From: Devosia oryziradicis
Lineage (GTDB): Bacteria > Pseudomonadota > Alphaproteobacteria > Rhizobiales > Devosiaceae
Direction: 5' to 3'
Length of the DNA stretch: 64,000 nucleotides
Assembly: GCF_016698645.1 (NCBI RefSeq)
Contig: NZ_CP068047.1
Span: 1,275,001-1,339,000 of the forward strand
Each line of letters begins with the position of its first letter. The stretch's first letter is position 1. A program made the translations under genes and the position numbers. The notes under the pieces were generated by a model that was not told where the DNA came from, ran no database searches, and was given only the letters and a program-made list of their open reading frames with translations. Below, one piece after another: positions 35,073 to 44,416 of the stretch.

Positions 35073-35181
35073 GCGCGGGTGCTGCTCGCTGAGCAGGACT
35101 ATCGCGGCACCGGCCAGGAGGAACAGCCGGGCGCCAGATGCAAACCGCCGATGCACTCGCTTCGGCACAGGGAGGACTAGA

Positions 35182-37089
35182 ATGAGGAAAGACAATTTCT
35201 TCGGTCTGACAGCAGCGGTGGCCATGGCGGCCATGATGGCTGCCGCCGGGCCGGCGCTGGCGCAGCAGCAGGCGCCGTCGCTCGATGAACTGGTAAGCAG
35301 CGGCGCCTTGCCGCCGGTCGCTGAACGCCTGCCGAGCAATCCGCTGGTGCTCGAGGGCGAGAGCGTCGGCAAGTATGGCGGCACCTGGCGCATGGGCCTC
35401 AATGGCGGCGGCGACAACGGCCTGATCGTCAAGACCGTGGCCTATGAGGGCCTGGTCCGTTACGACCATGAATGGAAGACCGTGCTCCCCAACCTGGCCG
35501 AGAGCTGGGAAGTCAGCCCGGATGCCAAGGAATATACGTTCAAGCTCCGCGAGGGCGTGAAGTGGTCTGACGGTACCCCGTTCACCACCGCCGATATCGC
35601 CTTTGCCGTCGAGATGTACCAGGATCCCGACTATGCAGCCGGCAGCTGGATGGACAACAAGAACAACCCGATGACCATCAAGGTCATCGATGACTTCAAC
35701 TTCACGTTCATCTTCGAAAAGCCGAACGGCATGTTCCTCGAGACCATTGCCGGCGTGGATGGCATCCACGCGACATCGCTGCAAAAGAACTACTGCAGCC
35801 AGTTCCACCCCACCTACAACGAGAATGCCGAGGCAGATGCCAAGGCCGCCGGCTTCGACAGCTGGGCGCTCTACCTGCAGGATCGCTGCGCCTGGGGTTG
35901 GGAAACCATCCGCTTCGCCAATCCGGACCTGCCCTCCATCTATGCCTGGGTGATCGAGACGCCGCTGACGGCCAATGCCCAGCGCGTCACCTGGAAGCGC
36001 AATCCCTACTACTGGAAGACCGACGCCGAGGGTAACCAGCTGCCCTATATCGACAATCTGGACATGCGCGTGAGCCAGGGCGGCGTCGAAGAGCTGACCC
36101 TTGCCGCGCTCAACGGCGAAATCGACTTCCAGGAACGCCATATCGCCACCACCACCAACAAGCCGCTGTTCTTCGACGGACAGGAGGCAGGCGGCTACCA
36201 TCTGGGCGAGGTGATCCCTTCGGCCTCCAATACGCTGGTACTGCAGCTCAACCTCAACCACCTCGATCCGGTCAAGCGCGAGCTCTACAACAACAAGGAC
36301 TTCCGCATCGGCATTTCCCACGCCATCGACCGGCAGGAAATCATCGACGTGGTGTTCACCGGACAGGGCGAGCCCTTCCAGGTCGCGCCGCGCCCGGAAT
36401 CGCAGTTCTATGACGAAGAGCTGGCCAAGCAGTACACTGAGTTCGACCCCGATGCGGCGGCCGAGCACTTTGCTGCGGCGGGCCTGACCGAGAAGAACGG
36501 CGACGGCATCTACCTGATGAGTGATGGCAACCCCGCCAAGATCACGGTGGACGTGATCTCGGCACTCCGTCCGGAATGGATCGACATGCTCGAAATCATG
36601 CAGCTGCAGCTGGCAGCGGCAGGCGTCGAGATCGAGCTCAACAATATCGACCGCACGCTGTTCTACGAGAAGCGTCCGGCCGGTGAGTTCGACGCGCAGG
36701 TCTGGGCCGGTGACGGTGGCATCGAGGCGCTGCAGGAGCCACGCTACTACTTCCCGTTCAGCGATGAATCGGTCTGGGCCTATCGCTGGGCACAGTGGTT
36801 CAACGGCACCCGGCCCGAGATTGCCGAGGAGCCGGTGGACTGGGCCAAGCAGCAGATGGACCTCTACAACCAGGTCCGTGCCGCGGGCACGCCGGAAGAG
36901 CGCGCCGACCTGTTCAACCAGATCCTTGCCATCACCAAGGAAGAGTTCCCGGTGATCGGGGTGAGCCTGATGCCGAACTCCTATTCGATCATCCGGAACA
37001 ACCTCAAGAACGCGCCGGAATCCATGTTCAACGCCTGGCTGTTCCCGACCCCGGCATCGATGGATCCGCCGGTCTGGTACTTCGAATAA
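35182..37089 (+). CDS. ABC transporter substrate-binding protein, SBP_bac_5 (oligopeptide/oligosaccharide) family
   Basis: A 635-residue periplasmic binding protein. Signal peptide residues 1-27 end in GPALA before QQQA. The family-5 core is seen as NLAESWEVSPDAKEYTFKLREGVKWSDGTPFTTADI. Long members of this family often import oligosaccharides rather than peptides, and the neighbours (lyase, esterase, DUF2264) support that. ggagga precedes ATG 35182. The next gene is separated by a GC-rich hairpin, a common way to keep more binding protein than permease. Confidence 0.93.
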   Translation: MRKDNFFGLTAAVAMAAMMAAAGPALAQQQAPSLDELVSSGALPPVAERLPSNPLVLEGESVGKYGGTWRMGLNGGGDNGLIVKTVAYEGLVRYDHEWKTVLPNLAESWEVSPDAKEYTFKLREGVKWSDGTPFTTADIAFAVEMYQDPDYAAGSWMDNKNNPMTIKVIDDFNFTFIFEKPNGMFLETIAGVDGIHATSLQKNYCSQFHPTYNENAEADAKAAGFDSWALYLQDRCAWGWETIRFANPDLPSIYAWVIETPLTANAQRVTWKRNPYYWKTDAEGNQLPYIDNLDMRVSQGGVEELTLAALNGEIDFQERHIATTTNKPLFFDGQEAGGYHLGEVIPSASNTLVLQLNLNHLDPVKRELYNNKDFRIGISHAIDRQEIIDVVFTGQGEPFQVAPRPESQFYDEELAKQYTEFDPDAAAEHFAAAGLTEKNGDGIYLMSDGNPAKITVDVISALRPEWIDMLEIMQLQLAAAGVEIELNNIDRTLFYEKRPAGEFDAQVWAGDGGIEALQEPRYYFPFSDESVWAYRWAQWFNGTRPEIAEEPVDWAKQQMDLYNQVRAAGTPEERADLFNQILAITKEEFPVIGVSLMPNSYSIIRNNLKNAPESMFNAWLFPTPASMDPPVWYFE

Positions 37090-37113
37090 ACGGGTTCCTC
37101 CCACCCGTTCCGT

Positions 37114-37142
37114 CCCCTCGCGGCGCCCTTTGGCCGCGGGGG
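37114..37142 (+). other. Intercistronic stem-loop after the binding-protein gene
   Basis: CCCC-T-CGCGGC (37114-37124) pairs with GCCGCG-GGGG (37133-37142) with one bulged T and an 8-nt loop. No T-run follows. It probably protects the upstream mRNA or attenuates read-through to the permease genes. Confidence 0.6.
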
Positions 37143-37169
37143 GAACCCTAACCCCGGGGAACTGGCATC

Positions 37170-38159
37170 ATGGTCGGCTTCATCATCAATCGTTTCATCG
37201 CCATGCTGCTGACGCTGGTGGCCGTGTCCATCGTGGCCTTCGCCATCATCCAGCTGCCGCCCGGCGACTACCTGACGAGCTATATCGCAGCGCTTTCCGC
37301 CACGGGCGACCAGGTCGACCCGCGGGTTATCGAGAACCTGCGCAACCAGTATGGGCTGGGCGAGCCCTTCCTCGTGCAATACTGGAAATGGATCACCGGC
37401 ATTGTGCAGGGCAATTTCGGCCACAGCTTCGAGTGGAAGCGCCCCGTGTGGGAGCTGATCTGGGGCCGGCTCGGATACTCCATCCTGATCGAGGGCATGG
37501 CCGTGATCGTGATGTGGTTCATCGCGCTGCCCATCGGCATCTATGCGGCGGTTCGCAAATATTCGCTCGGCGATTACCTCGCCACGGTCGGCGGCTTCAT
37601 TGGCCTTGCCATCCCCAATTTCTTCTTTGCGCTCATCCTGATGTACCTGGCCTATACCTGGTTCGGCACCACGATGGGCGGGCTGTTCTCGCCGCAGTTC
37701 GAAAACGCCACCTGGAGCCTGCCGCGCATCTGGGATTTCCTGGGCCATGCCTGGGCGCCGGTATTGGTGCTGGCGACGGCGGGCACGGCCGAACTCATTC
37801 GCATCCTGCGCGCCAACCTGCTCGACGAGCTCAAGAAACCCTATGTGGTCACCGCGCGCGCCAAGGGCCTGCCGGAGTGGAAGGTGGTGCTGAAATATCC
37901 CGTGCGGCTGGCGCTCAATCCGCTGGTGTCGACCATCGGCTGGCTTCTGCCTGCGCTGGTCTCGGGCTCGGTGATCGTCTCGGTGGTGATGAACCTGCCG
38001 ACCGCGGGTCCGATGCTGCTGCGCTCGCTGACCACGCAGGACATGTACCTGGCCGGCGCGATCATCCTGCTGCTGAGTGTGCTCACCGTCATCGGTACGC
38101 TGATCTCGGACATTCTCCTCGCGCTCATTGATCCGCGCATCCGCTACGGGAGCAGGTGA
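37170..38159 (+). CDS. ABC transporter permease (DppB-type)
   Basis: A 329-residue inner-membrane permease with about six helices. The first is VGFIINRFIAMLLTLVAVSIV; the EAA-loop region is LDELKKPYVVTARAKGLPEWKVVLKYPVRLALNP at about 222-255, which contacts the ATPases. It pairs with the next permease; the stop and that start share one base. Part of the oligopeptide-family importer of the carbohydrate locus. Confidence 0.93.
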   Translation: MVGFIINRFIAMLLTLVAVSIVAFAIIQLPPGDYLTSYIAALSATGDQVDPRVIENLRNQYGLGEPFLVQYWKWITGIVQGNFGHSFEWKRPVWELIWGRLGYSILIEGMAVIVMWFIALPIGIYAAVRKYSLGDYLATVGGFIGLAIPNFFFALILMYLAYTWFGTTMGGLFSPQFENATWSLPRIWDFLGHAWAPVLVLATAGTAELIRILRANLLDELKKPYVVTARAKGLPEWKVVLKYPVRLALNPLVSTIGWLLPALVSGSVIVSVVMNLPTAGPMLLRSLTTQDMYLAGAIILLLSVLTVIGTLISDILLALIDPRIRYGSR

Positions 38160-39301
38160 TGGCCGTGGATACGATGAGCACGCCCACGATGGTTTCCCCC
38201 GCACAGACCAAGCGCAGCCGCGAGAGCCAGTTCGGCCTGATGTGGCGACGGTTCAAGCGGCACCGGCTGGCGCTGGTGAGCTTGTGGATCGTCGGGCTGT
38301 TTTACCTCGTGGCGCTGCTGGCCGAATTCATCGCGCCGGTCGACCCATCGGACTACAGCGCGCGCTATACCTATGCGCCGCCGCAGGGCCTGCATTTCCT
38401 GGCCCAGAACGAGGATGGCGGCTGGGAGTTCGGGCCCTTCGTCTATGGCTACAAAACCGAAATCGACCCGGTGGCGTTGCGGCGGACATTCGTGATCGAC
38501 GAGACCGTAAGACTGCCGGTGCAGTTCTTTGCCGAGAGCGAGCCCTACATGCTGGCCGGCATCATCCCCATGTCGATCAAGCTGATGGGCGTCGAAAACC
38601 CGCGCGACCCCTTCTACATCCTGGGCGCCGACCGGCTGGGTCGCGACCTGCTGAGCCGGTTGATCCATGGCACGCGCATTTCGCTCTCCATCGGCTTGGC
38701 CGGCGTAACGCTGAGCCTGTTCTTCGGCATCATTATCGGCGGCTTTGCCGGCTATTACGGCGGCTGGTTCGATACAGGCGTGATGCGCGTGGTCGAATTC
38801 ATCCGCTCGATGCCGACCATTCCGCTGTGGCTGGGCCTGGCCGCGGCCATGCCCAAGGACTGGAGCGCGCTCCAAACCTATTTTGCGATCACGCTGATCC
38901 TCAGCCTCATCGGCTGGACCGAACTGGCGCGCGTGGTGCGGGGACGGTTCCTCAGCCTCAGAACCGAGGATTTCGTCACTGCGGCGCAGCTCGATGGGGC
39001 CAGCGACTGGCGCATCATAACGCGGCACATGGTGCCCAGCTTCATGAGCCACATCATCGCCGCGGCGACGCTGGCCATTCCCGGGATGATCCTGGCGGAG
39101 ACGGCGCTGAGCTTCCTGGGGCTTGGCCTGCAGGCGCCGATCGTCAGCTGGGGCACGCTGCTGCAGGACGCGCAGAATATCCGCACGCTGGCCACTGCCC
39201 CCTGGTTGCTGCTGCCGGGCGTATGCGTGGTGGTGGTCATCCTATCCATGAACTTCTTCGGCGACGGGCTGCGCGACGCGGCCGATCCACATGGGCGGTA
39301 G
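38159..39301 (+). CDS. ABC transporter permease (DppC-type) with long periplasmic insertion
   Basis: A 380-residue permease, about 80 residues longer than peptide DppC proteins. The extra length lies between helix 1 (LALVSLWIVGLFYLVALLAEF) and helix 2, at about residues 60-145, and should form an extracytoplasmic domain. GADRLGRDLLSRLIHGTRISLSIG and the EAA loop LRTEDFVTAAQLDGASDWRIITRHMVPS are present. Such insertions are seen in carbohydrate-linked members. ATG 38159 overlaps the previous stop by one base. Confidence 0.92.
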   Translation: MAVDTMSTPTMVSPAQTKRSRESQFGLMWRRFKRHRLALVSLWIVGLFYLVALLAEFIAPVDPSDYSARYTYAPPQGLHFLAQNEDGGWEFGPFVYGYKTEIDPVALRRTFVIDETVRLPVQFFAESEPYMLAGIIPMSIKLMGVENPRDPFYILGADRLGRDLLSRLIHGTRISLSIGLAGVTLSLFFGIIIGGFAGYYGGWFDTGVMRVVEFIRSMPTIPLWLGLAAAMPKDWSALQTYFAITLILSLIGWTELARVVRGRFLSLRTEDFVTAAQLDGASDWRIITRHMVPSFMSHIIAAATLAIPGMILAETALSFLGLGLQAPIVSWGTLLQDAQNIRTLATAPWLLLPGVCVVVVILSMNFFGDGLRDAADPHGR

Positions 39302-39337
39302 TTCGATGTTCCGTTTCCCGATTTCAGAGGTCTGCAC

Positions 39338-40357
39338 ATGACCCAGCCCATCCTTGTTATCAAGGACATGTCGATCGTGTTCTCCTCCCCCGATGAAGCC
39401 GATATCGAAGCGGTGCGGCAGGTCGATCTCACCCTGACGCCGGGCAAGACGCTGGCGCTGGTGGGCGAGAGCGGTTGCGGCAAGTCGGTGACGGCGCGCG
39501 CCGTGCTGCGGCTGCTCGATCGCAATGCCAATATTCCGCGCGGCTCGATCCTGTTCCAGCCCGAAGGCGAGGCGGCGACCGATATTGCCAGGCTCAAGCA
39601 GGACAGCCTGCCGCTGCGGGCGATCCGCGGCAACCAGATCTCGATGATCTTCCAGGAGCCGATGAGCTCGCTCTCGCCGGTGCACACGATCGGCGACCAG
39701 ATCGACGAGATGATGATCCTGCATGAGGGGCTGAGGCCCAAGCAGGCGCGCGAGCGCACGGTGGCTTTGCTCGACCAGGTCGGCATTCCCGGGGCGCGGC
39801 AGCGGGCGGATGCCTATCCGTTCGAGCTCAGCGGCGGGTTGCGGCAGCGGGCGATGATCGCCATGGCGCTGGCCTGTACGCCGCAATTGCTGATCGCGGA
39901 TGAGCCGACGACGGCGCTGGATGTCACCACGCAAGCGCAGATCCTGGACCTCTTGCGGCAATTGCAGTCCGATTTCGGCATGGCCATGCTGTTCATCACC
40001 CATGACCTGGGGGTGGTGGCCGAAATCGCCGACGAGGTGGCGGTGATGTATCTGGGCGATGTGGTGGAGCAGGGCAGCGTCTATGACGTCTTCGCCCGGC
40101 CGAGCCACCCCTATACGCAGGCGCTGATGAGCTCCATCCCCAAGATGGCGCGTAAGGCGGAGCGGGTGCGGCTGTCGCCGATCAAGGGCACGGTGCCGGC
40201 GCCCAAGGACAGGCCGGTGGGCTGCGCTTTCACCAGCCGCTGCCCCTATGCGTTCGAGCCCTGCGCTACGATCAGGCCGGAACGGACAGAGGTAGGTGGA
40301 GGGCACCATGCGCGGTGCCATCTGCTGACGCGGCAACCCGTGGAGGCCGTGGCATGA
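39338..40357 (+). CDS. ABC transporter ATP-binding protein (OppD-type)
   Basis: A 339-residue ATPase. Walker A GESGCGKS at residues 43-50, signature [16 protein letters not shown], Walker [13 protein letters not shown], and H-loop [14 protein letters not shown]. The C-terminal extension contains the Cys-rich [14 protein letters not shown] segment typical of oligopeptide-family ATPases, possibly an iron-sulfur site. Ends in a 4-bp ATGA overlap with the second ATPase. Confidence 0.94.
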   Translation: MTQPILVIKDMSIVFSSPDEADIEAVRQVDLTLTPGKTLALVGESGCGKSVTARAVLRLLDRNANIPRGSILFQPEGEAATDIARLKQDSLPLRAIRGNQISMIFQEPMSSLSPVHTIGDQIDEMMILHEGLRPKQARERTVALLDQVGIPGARQRADAYPFELSGGLRQRAMIAMALACTPQLLIADEPTTALDVTTQAQILDLLRQLQSDFGMAMLFITHDLGVVAEIADEVAVMYLGDVVEQGSVYDVFARPSHPYTQALMSSIPKMARKAERVRLSPIKGTVPAPKDRPVGCAFTSRCPYAFEPCATIRPERTEVGGGHHARCHLLTRQPVEAVA

Positions 40358-41388
40358 GCAGGCTGCTGACCGTGGAGAACCTCTCCAAGCACTATACTTT
40401 GGGCAATGGCTGGTTCGGGCCGGAGCGGCGGCTGGATGCGCTGACCGACATCAACCTCACCGTCGAGGCCGGCGAAACGCTGGCCATTGTCGGCGAGAGC
40501 GGCTGCGGCAAGACCACGCTGGGGCGCTGCATCATCAAGGCGCAGCCGGCCAGCGCGGGCAGGGTCGTTTATCACCCCAAATCGGGTGGCGATGTCGAGC
40601 TGACGGCGCTGAGCAAGCGCGAGATCAAGCCGTGGCGGCAGGATATCCGCATGATCTTCCAGGATCCGATGAGTTCGCTGAACCCCAATATGCGGGTGTT
40701 CGATATCGTCGCCGAGCCACTGCGCATCCACAAGATCTGCAAGGGTCGCGAACTGGAAGAGCGGGTGATCTCGACGCTGGAAAAGGTCGGCATTCCAGCC
40801 GAGGCGGTGGGGCGCTATCCGCATGCCTTTTCCGGCGGACAACGGCAGCGCATCGGCATTGCCCGGGCGCTGGTGCTCGACCCCAAGCTGGTGATTGCCG
40901 ACGAAGCGGTTTCGGCGCTGGACGTTTCGATCCAGGCGCAGGTGCTGAACCTGCTCGAAGACCTCAAGGCTGAATTTGGGCTGACCTACATTTTCATCAG
41001 CCACGACCTGGGGGTGGTCAACTACATCGCCGACCGCGTGGTGGTGATGTATCTGGGACATGTGGTGGAGAACGCGCCCACCGAGATGCTGTTCGAGCGG
41101 CCGCGCCATCCCTATACCGAGTTGCTGCTCGAAGCGCTGCCGATCGCCGATCCGCTGCGGCGCAAGGGTCGCAGGACCGAAGTGCGGGGCGAGATTCCCT
41201 ATCTCGGCAATCGCCCGGTCGGCTGCCCGTTTCATACGCGCTGCCGGTATGCGCAAGACATCTGCCGCAGCCAGAAGCCCGCGCTTCGCCCCGTGAACGG
41301 GACGGCGCAAGAGGCAGCCTGCCATTTCGCCGAAACACTCGATCTGAAGGGCGCCTATGAAGATGCGCCTGCAAAGGAATTTGCCTGA
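40354..41388 (+). CDS. ABC transporter ATP-binding protein (OppF-type)
   Basis: A 344-residue ATPase. Walker A GESGCGKTT at residues 47-55, signature FSGGQRQRIGIARAL, Walker B LVIADEAVSALDVS, H-loop ISHDLGVV. The C-terminus has CPFHTRCRYAQDIC. Forms the nucleotide-binding pair with the preceding OppD-type protein. The DUF2264 gene starts one base after its stop. Confidence 0.94.
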   Translation: MSRLLTVENLSKHYTLGNGWFGPERRLDALTDINLTVEAGETLAIVGESGCGKTTLGRCIIKAQPASAGRVVYHPKSGGDVELTALSKREIKPWRQDIRMIFQDPMSSLNPNMRVFDIVAEPLRIHKICKGRELEERVISTLEKVGIPAEAVGRYPHAFSGGQRQRIGIARALVLDPKLVIADEAVSALDVSIQAQVLNLLEDLKAEFGLTYIFISHDLGVVNYIADRVVVMYLGHVVENAPTEMLFERPRHPYTELLLEALPIADPLRRKGRRTEVRGEIPYLGNRPVGCPFHTRCRYAQDICRSQKPALRPVNGTAQEAACHFAETLDLKGAYEDAPAKEFA

Positions 41389-41389
41389 G

Positions 41390-43243
41390 ATGACCTATGA
41401 TCCCGTGACGGCCAATCCGCTGCATGGCAATCCGCTGAGGACACGCGCCGACGTGGAGAAGGCGCTGCATGATCTGTTCAACCCGCTGCTGCCATTCTTC
41501 TCGGAGGGCGGTGCGCGCGTGCGGCTCGACGGTGCCGCGGCGCATTTCGACCGGGCGGCAGCGGACCTCGAAGGCTTTGCCCGACCACTCTGGGGCGTGA
41601 CGCCGCTGGCGGCGGGGGGCGGCGCGTTCGACCACTGGGAGCTCTACCGGCGCGGGCTGGCCAATGGCACCGACCCCGATCACCCCGAATATTGGGGACA
41701 GGTGAATTCGACCGACCAGCGCATGGTCGAACTGGCTGCCATCGGCTTTACCATGCGCCTCCTGCCGCATCTGGTGTGGGAGCCGCTTGAGCAGAGGGCC
41801 AAGGATAATCTGGCGGCCTATCTCAAACATGCGCGCCAGTTCGACTTCGCCGACAATAACTGGAAATTCTTCCGCATCCTGGTCGATCTGGGACTGCAGG
41901 AATGCGGCGTCGAGTTCGACCGGTCGCTGACCGAAAAGTATCTCGGGGAGCTCGACGGCTTCTATCTGGGCGATGGCTGGTATCGCGACGGCAACATAAG
42001 GCGGATCGACCACTACATCCCCTTCGCCATGCATTTCTATGGGCTGATCTACGCCAAGCTGGCGCGCGGCGACGACAAGCGGGTCGCGGCCTACAAGGAA
42101 CGGGCCCGGCTTTTTGCCAAGGACATCCGGCACTGGTTCGACGAGGATGGCGGTACGCTGGCCTTCGGGCGGAGCCTCACCTATCGCTTCGCCTGCGGTG
42201 GCTTCTGGGGCGCGCTGGCCTTTGCCGACGTCGAAGCGCTGCCCTGGGGCGAGATCAAGGGCCAGTTCATGCGGCACCTGCGCTGGTGGGCGGACAAGCC
42301 CATGGCCAACCGCGACGGCATCCTGTCCATCGGCTATGGCTACCCCAATCTCTTCATGTCGGAGAGCTATAACTCGGCGGGTTCGCCCTATTGGGCGCTT
42401 AAGGCCTTCCTGCCGCTGGCGCTGCCGGATGATCACCCGTTCTGGACGGCCGAGGAAGCCCCGGCAGTCACCAGCCATGAGCCGGTGCCGCTGAGGCATC
42501 CCGGCATGGTGATGATGCACACCGACCGCAATGTGGTCGCGCTCGCCAGCGGCCAGCAGAACTGGCAGATGCGCCACGGCACGGAGAAATACGCCAAGTT
42601 CGTCTATGCCAGCCGCTATGGTTTTTCAGTCGAAGCCGACGAGCGGGCCTATCACCAGGGCGCCTTCGACGGGGCGCTGGCCTTCTCGGATGACGGACGA
42701 CACTACCGCGTGCGCGAAACCAATGAAGTCGCCCGGATCGCTGGAAACACGCTGTTCGGCCGCTGGAAGCCGTGGAGCGATGTCGACGTCGAGACCTGGC
42801 TGATCCCGGCCAATCCCTGGCATATCAGGGTGCATCGGATCACCACGCCAAGGGCGCTGCATGCAACCGAGGGCGGCTTTGCGATCGGGCGGGCCGATAT
42901 GAATGCCGACACCTATATCGACGAGATCGGGCGGGCTGTGGCCAAGAGCAAGACCGATGTCAGCGCCATCATCGATCTTGGCGGGCTGCGCGAGGGCCGG
43001 GCGCACCGGGCCTTGCCGAACACCAACCTGATTGTCTCCAAGACCATCGTGCCGCAATTGCGCGGGGAGATTGCCGCGGGAACGACCGTGTTGGTCACTG
43101 CCGCCATGGCGCTGCCGGCTGGCCCTTCGGCCGAAGCGGCCCTGGGCAGGGTGCCGCAGGCGCCCGATATTGCCGATCTCGAAGCCCTGTTTGCCCGCGA
43201 GGGCGTGGATGTCAGCGCCATCCTGGTGCCGGAGCGGTTCTGA
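41390..43243 (+). CDS. DUF2264-domain protein
   Basis: A 617-residue soluble protein. The N-terminal half shows the DUF2264 helical pattern: ALHDLFNPLLPFFSEGGARV, WELYRRGLANGTDPDHPEYWG, FADNNWKFFRILVDLGL, FYLGDGWYRDGN and RSLTYRFACGGFW. The C-terminal half is mostly beta. DUF2264 is linked to bacterial sugar loci, and its alpha-helical toroid resembles glycoside hydrolases or lyases, but no reaction is established. The stop shares a base with the next start. A role on the imported sugar is inferred from context. Confidence 0.82.
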   Translation: MTYDPVTANPLHGNPLRTRADVEKALHDLFNPLLPFFSEGGARVRLDGAAAHFDRAAADLEGFARPLWGVTPLAAGGGAFDHWELYRRGLANGTDPDHPEYWGQVNSTDQRMVELAAIGFTMRLLPHLVWEPLEQRAKDNLAAYLKHARQFDFADNNWKFFRILVDLGLQECGVEFDRSLTEKYLGELDGFYLGDGWYRDGNIRRIDHYIPFAMHFYGLIYAKLARGDDKRVAAYKERARLFAKDIRHWFDEDGGTLAFGRSLTYRFACGGFWGALAFADVEALPWGEIKGQFMRHLRWWADKPMANRDGILSIGYGYPNLFMSESYNSAGSPYWALKAFLPLALPDDHPFWTAEEAPAVTSHEPVPLRHPGMVMMHTDRNVVALASGQQNWQMRHGTEKYAKFVYASRYGFSVEADERAYHQGAFDGALAFSDDGRHYRVRETNEVARIAGNTLFGRWKPWSDVDVETWLIPANPWHIRVHRITTPRALHATEGGFAIGRADMNADTYIDEIGRAVAKSKTDVSAIIDLGGLREGRAHRALPNTNLIVSKTIVPQLRGEIAAGTTVLVTAAMALPAGPSAEAALGRVPQAPDIADLEALFAREGVDVSAILVPERF

Positions 43244-44250
43244 TGCGACCCAAACTCGCCTTCGCCATGGCGGCGGACAAGACCCGGCACGTATTCGATG
43301 CGCAAGCCCTGGCGCGCCTGGGGCACAGCTGCGACATCGTGCGAGCCGAGCCACTGGAAGACCTCTCGAGTCCGGAGGCTCGTGCCGTGCTCGGCGAGAT
43401 CGACATCCTGGTGACCGGCTGGGGTTGCCCGGTGGTGACGGCGCAGGTCGTGCAATCGGCGCCCAGGCTCAAGCTCATCGCCCATGCGGCCGGCACGGTG
43501 AAGTTCACGCTGGACCATGCGGTCTATGATGCAGGCATTCGCGTTACGCATGCGGCCGACGCCAATGCGGTGCCGGTGGCCGAATTCACCCTGGCGTCGA
43601 TCATCTTTGCCAACAAGCGGGTATTCGAGCTGCGCGACCGCTATCGGACCGATCCGGGGCGGCGCAGCAGCTACGCATTGATGGATGAGCCGATCGGCAA
43701 CTATCACCGGACCATCGGCCTGGTGGGTGCGTCGCGCATCGGCCGCAAGGTCGCCCGGCTGCTGCGGGGGTTCGACTTCACCGTGCTGATCTGCGACCCG
43801 TTCGTGCGCCCGGGCGATCCCGTGCTCGAGCGTGCCGAACTGGTTGACCTCGACAGCCTGATGGCACGCTCCGATGTGGTTTCAATCCACGCGCCATCGC
43901 TGCCCTCGACGCGGGCGATGATCGGGGCGAGCCAGCTGGGCCTCATGCGCGACGGCGCTGCCTTCATCAACACGGCGCGCGGCGCGCTGGTCGATGAAGC
44001 GGCGCTGGTGGCCGAACTGCAGACCGGCCGCATCCACGCGGTCATCGACGTGACGGACCCCGAGATTCCCGCGGCGGGGTCGCCGCTCTATACTCTGCCC
44101 AACGTGTTCCTGACGCCCCATGTTGCCGGAGCGGTGGGCACCGAGCGGCTGCGGTTGGGCGAGATGGCCATCGAGGAGATCGAACGCTTCGTCGCGGGGG
44201 TACCGATGGAATTCGAGATCGAACCGGCGTTGTTGGAGAGATTGGCTTGA
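43243..44250 (+). CDS. D-isomer-specific 2-hydroxyacid dehydrogenase
   Basis: A 335-residue NAD-dependent dehydrogenase. The nucleotide motif is GLVGASRIGRKVARLL, with GxSxxG in place of the usual GxGxxG. Catalytic residues by family position are Arg in INTARGALVD, Glu in VTDPEIPAAGSPLY, and His in LTPHVAGA. It reduces or oxidises a 2-keto/2-hydroxy acid, plausibly a sugar acid from the lyase pathway. Shares one base with the DUF2264 stop. Confidence 0.88.
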   Translation: MRPKLAFAMAADKTRHVFDAQALARLGHSCDIVRAEPLEDLSSPEARAVLGEIDILVTGWGCPVVTAQVVQSAPRLKLIAHAAGTVKFTLDHAVYDAGIRVTHAADANAVPVAEFTLASIIFANKRVFELRDRYRTDPGRRSSYALMDEPIGNYHRTIGLVGASRIGRKVARLLRGFDFTVLICDPFVRPGDPVLERAELVDLDSLMARSDVVSIHAPSLPSTRAMIGASQLGLMRDGAAFINTARGALVDEAALVAELQTGRIHAVIDVTDPEIPAAGSPLYTLPNVFLTPHVAGAVGTERLRLGEMAIEEIERFVAGVPMEFEIEPALLERLA

Positions 44251-44287
44251 AGGATGATGGCCTTGATCCGGCCTCATCCACCGGCCG

Positions 44288-44396
44288 GCACCTCCCCCTC
44301 AAGGGGGGAGGTTGGGAGGGGGTGTTGAGAGCCCTGATATCGGGGCCAAACGCCCCCACCCTTGATCCCTCCTCACAAGGGGGAGGGTGTCGACTG
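44288..44396. repeat. Palindromic intergenic repeat, family C copy 1
   Basis: GCACCTCCCCCTCAAGGGGG opens the element and AAGGGGGAGGGTGTCGACTG closes it; the middle holds CCTGATATCGGGGCCAAAC. Copy 2 at 54060-54170 aligns over the full length in the same orientation with scattered changes. This copy interrupts an otherwise tight operon. Confidence 0.85.
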
Positions 44397-44416
44397 AGGC
44401 ATTTGCGCTGGTGAAG

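Noticed and set aside
35011-37104. A 697-residue open frame on the minus strand across the binding-protein gene
   Set aside because: It is a GC-rich shadow of the SBP_bac_5 gene, with no recognisable domains and an Arg/His/Gly-rich composition typical of antisense frames. Similar long shadows lie at 30206-31804 and 41018-42577.
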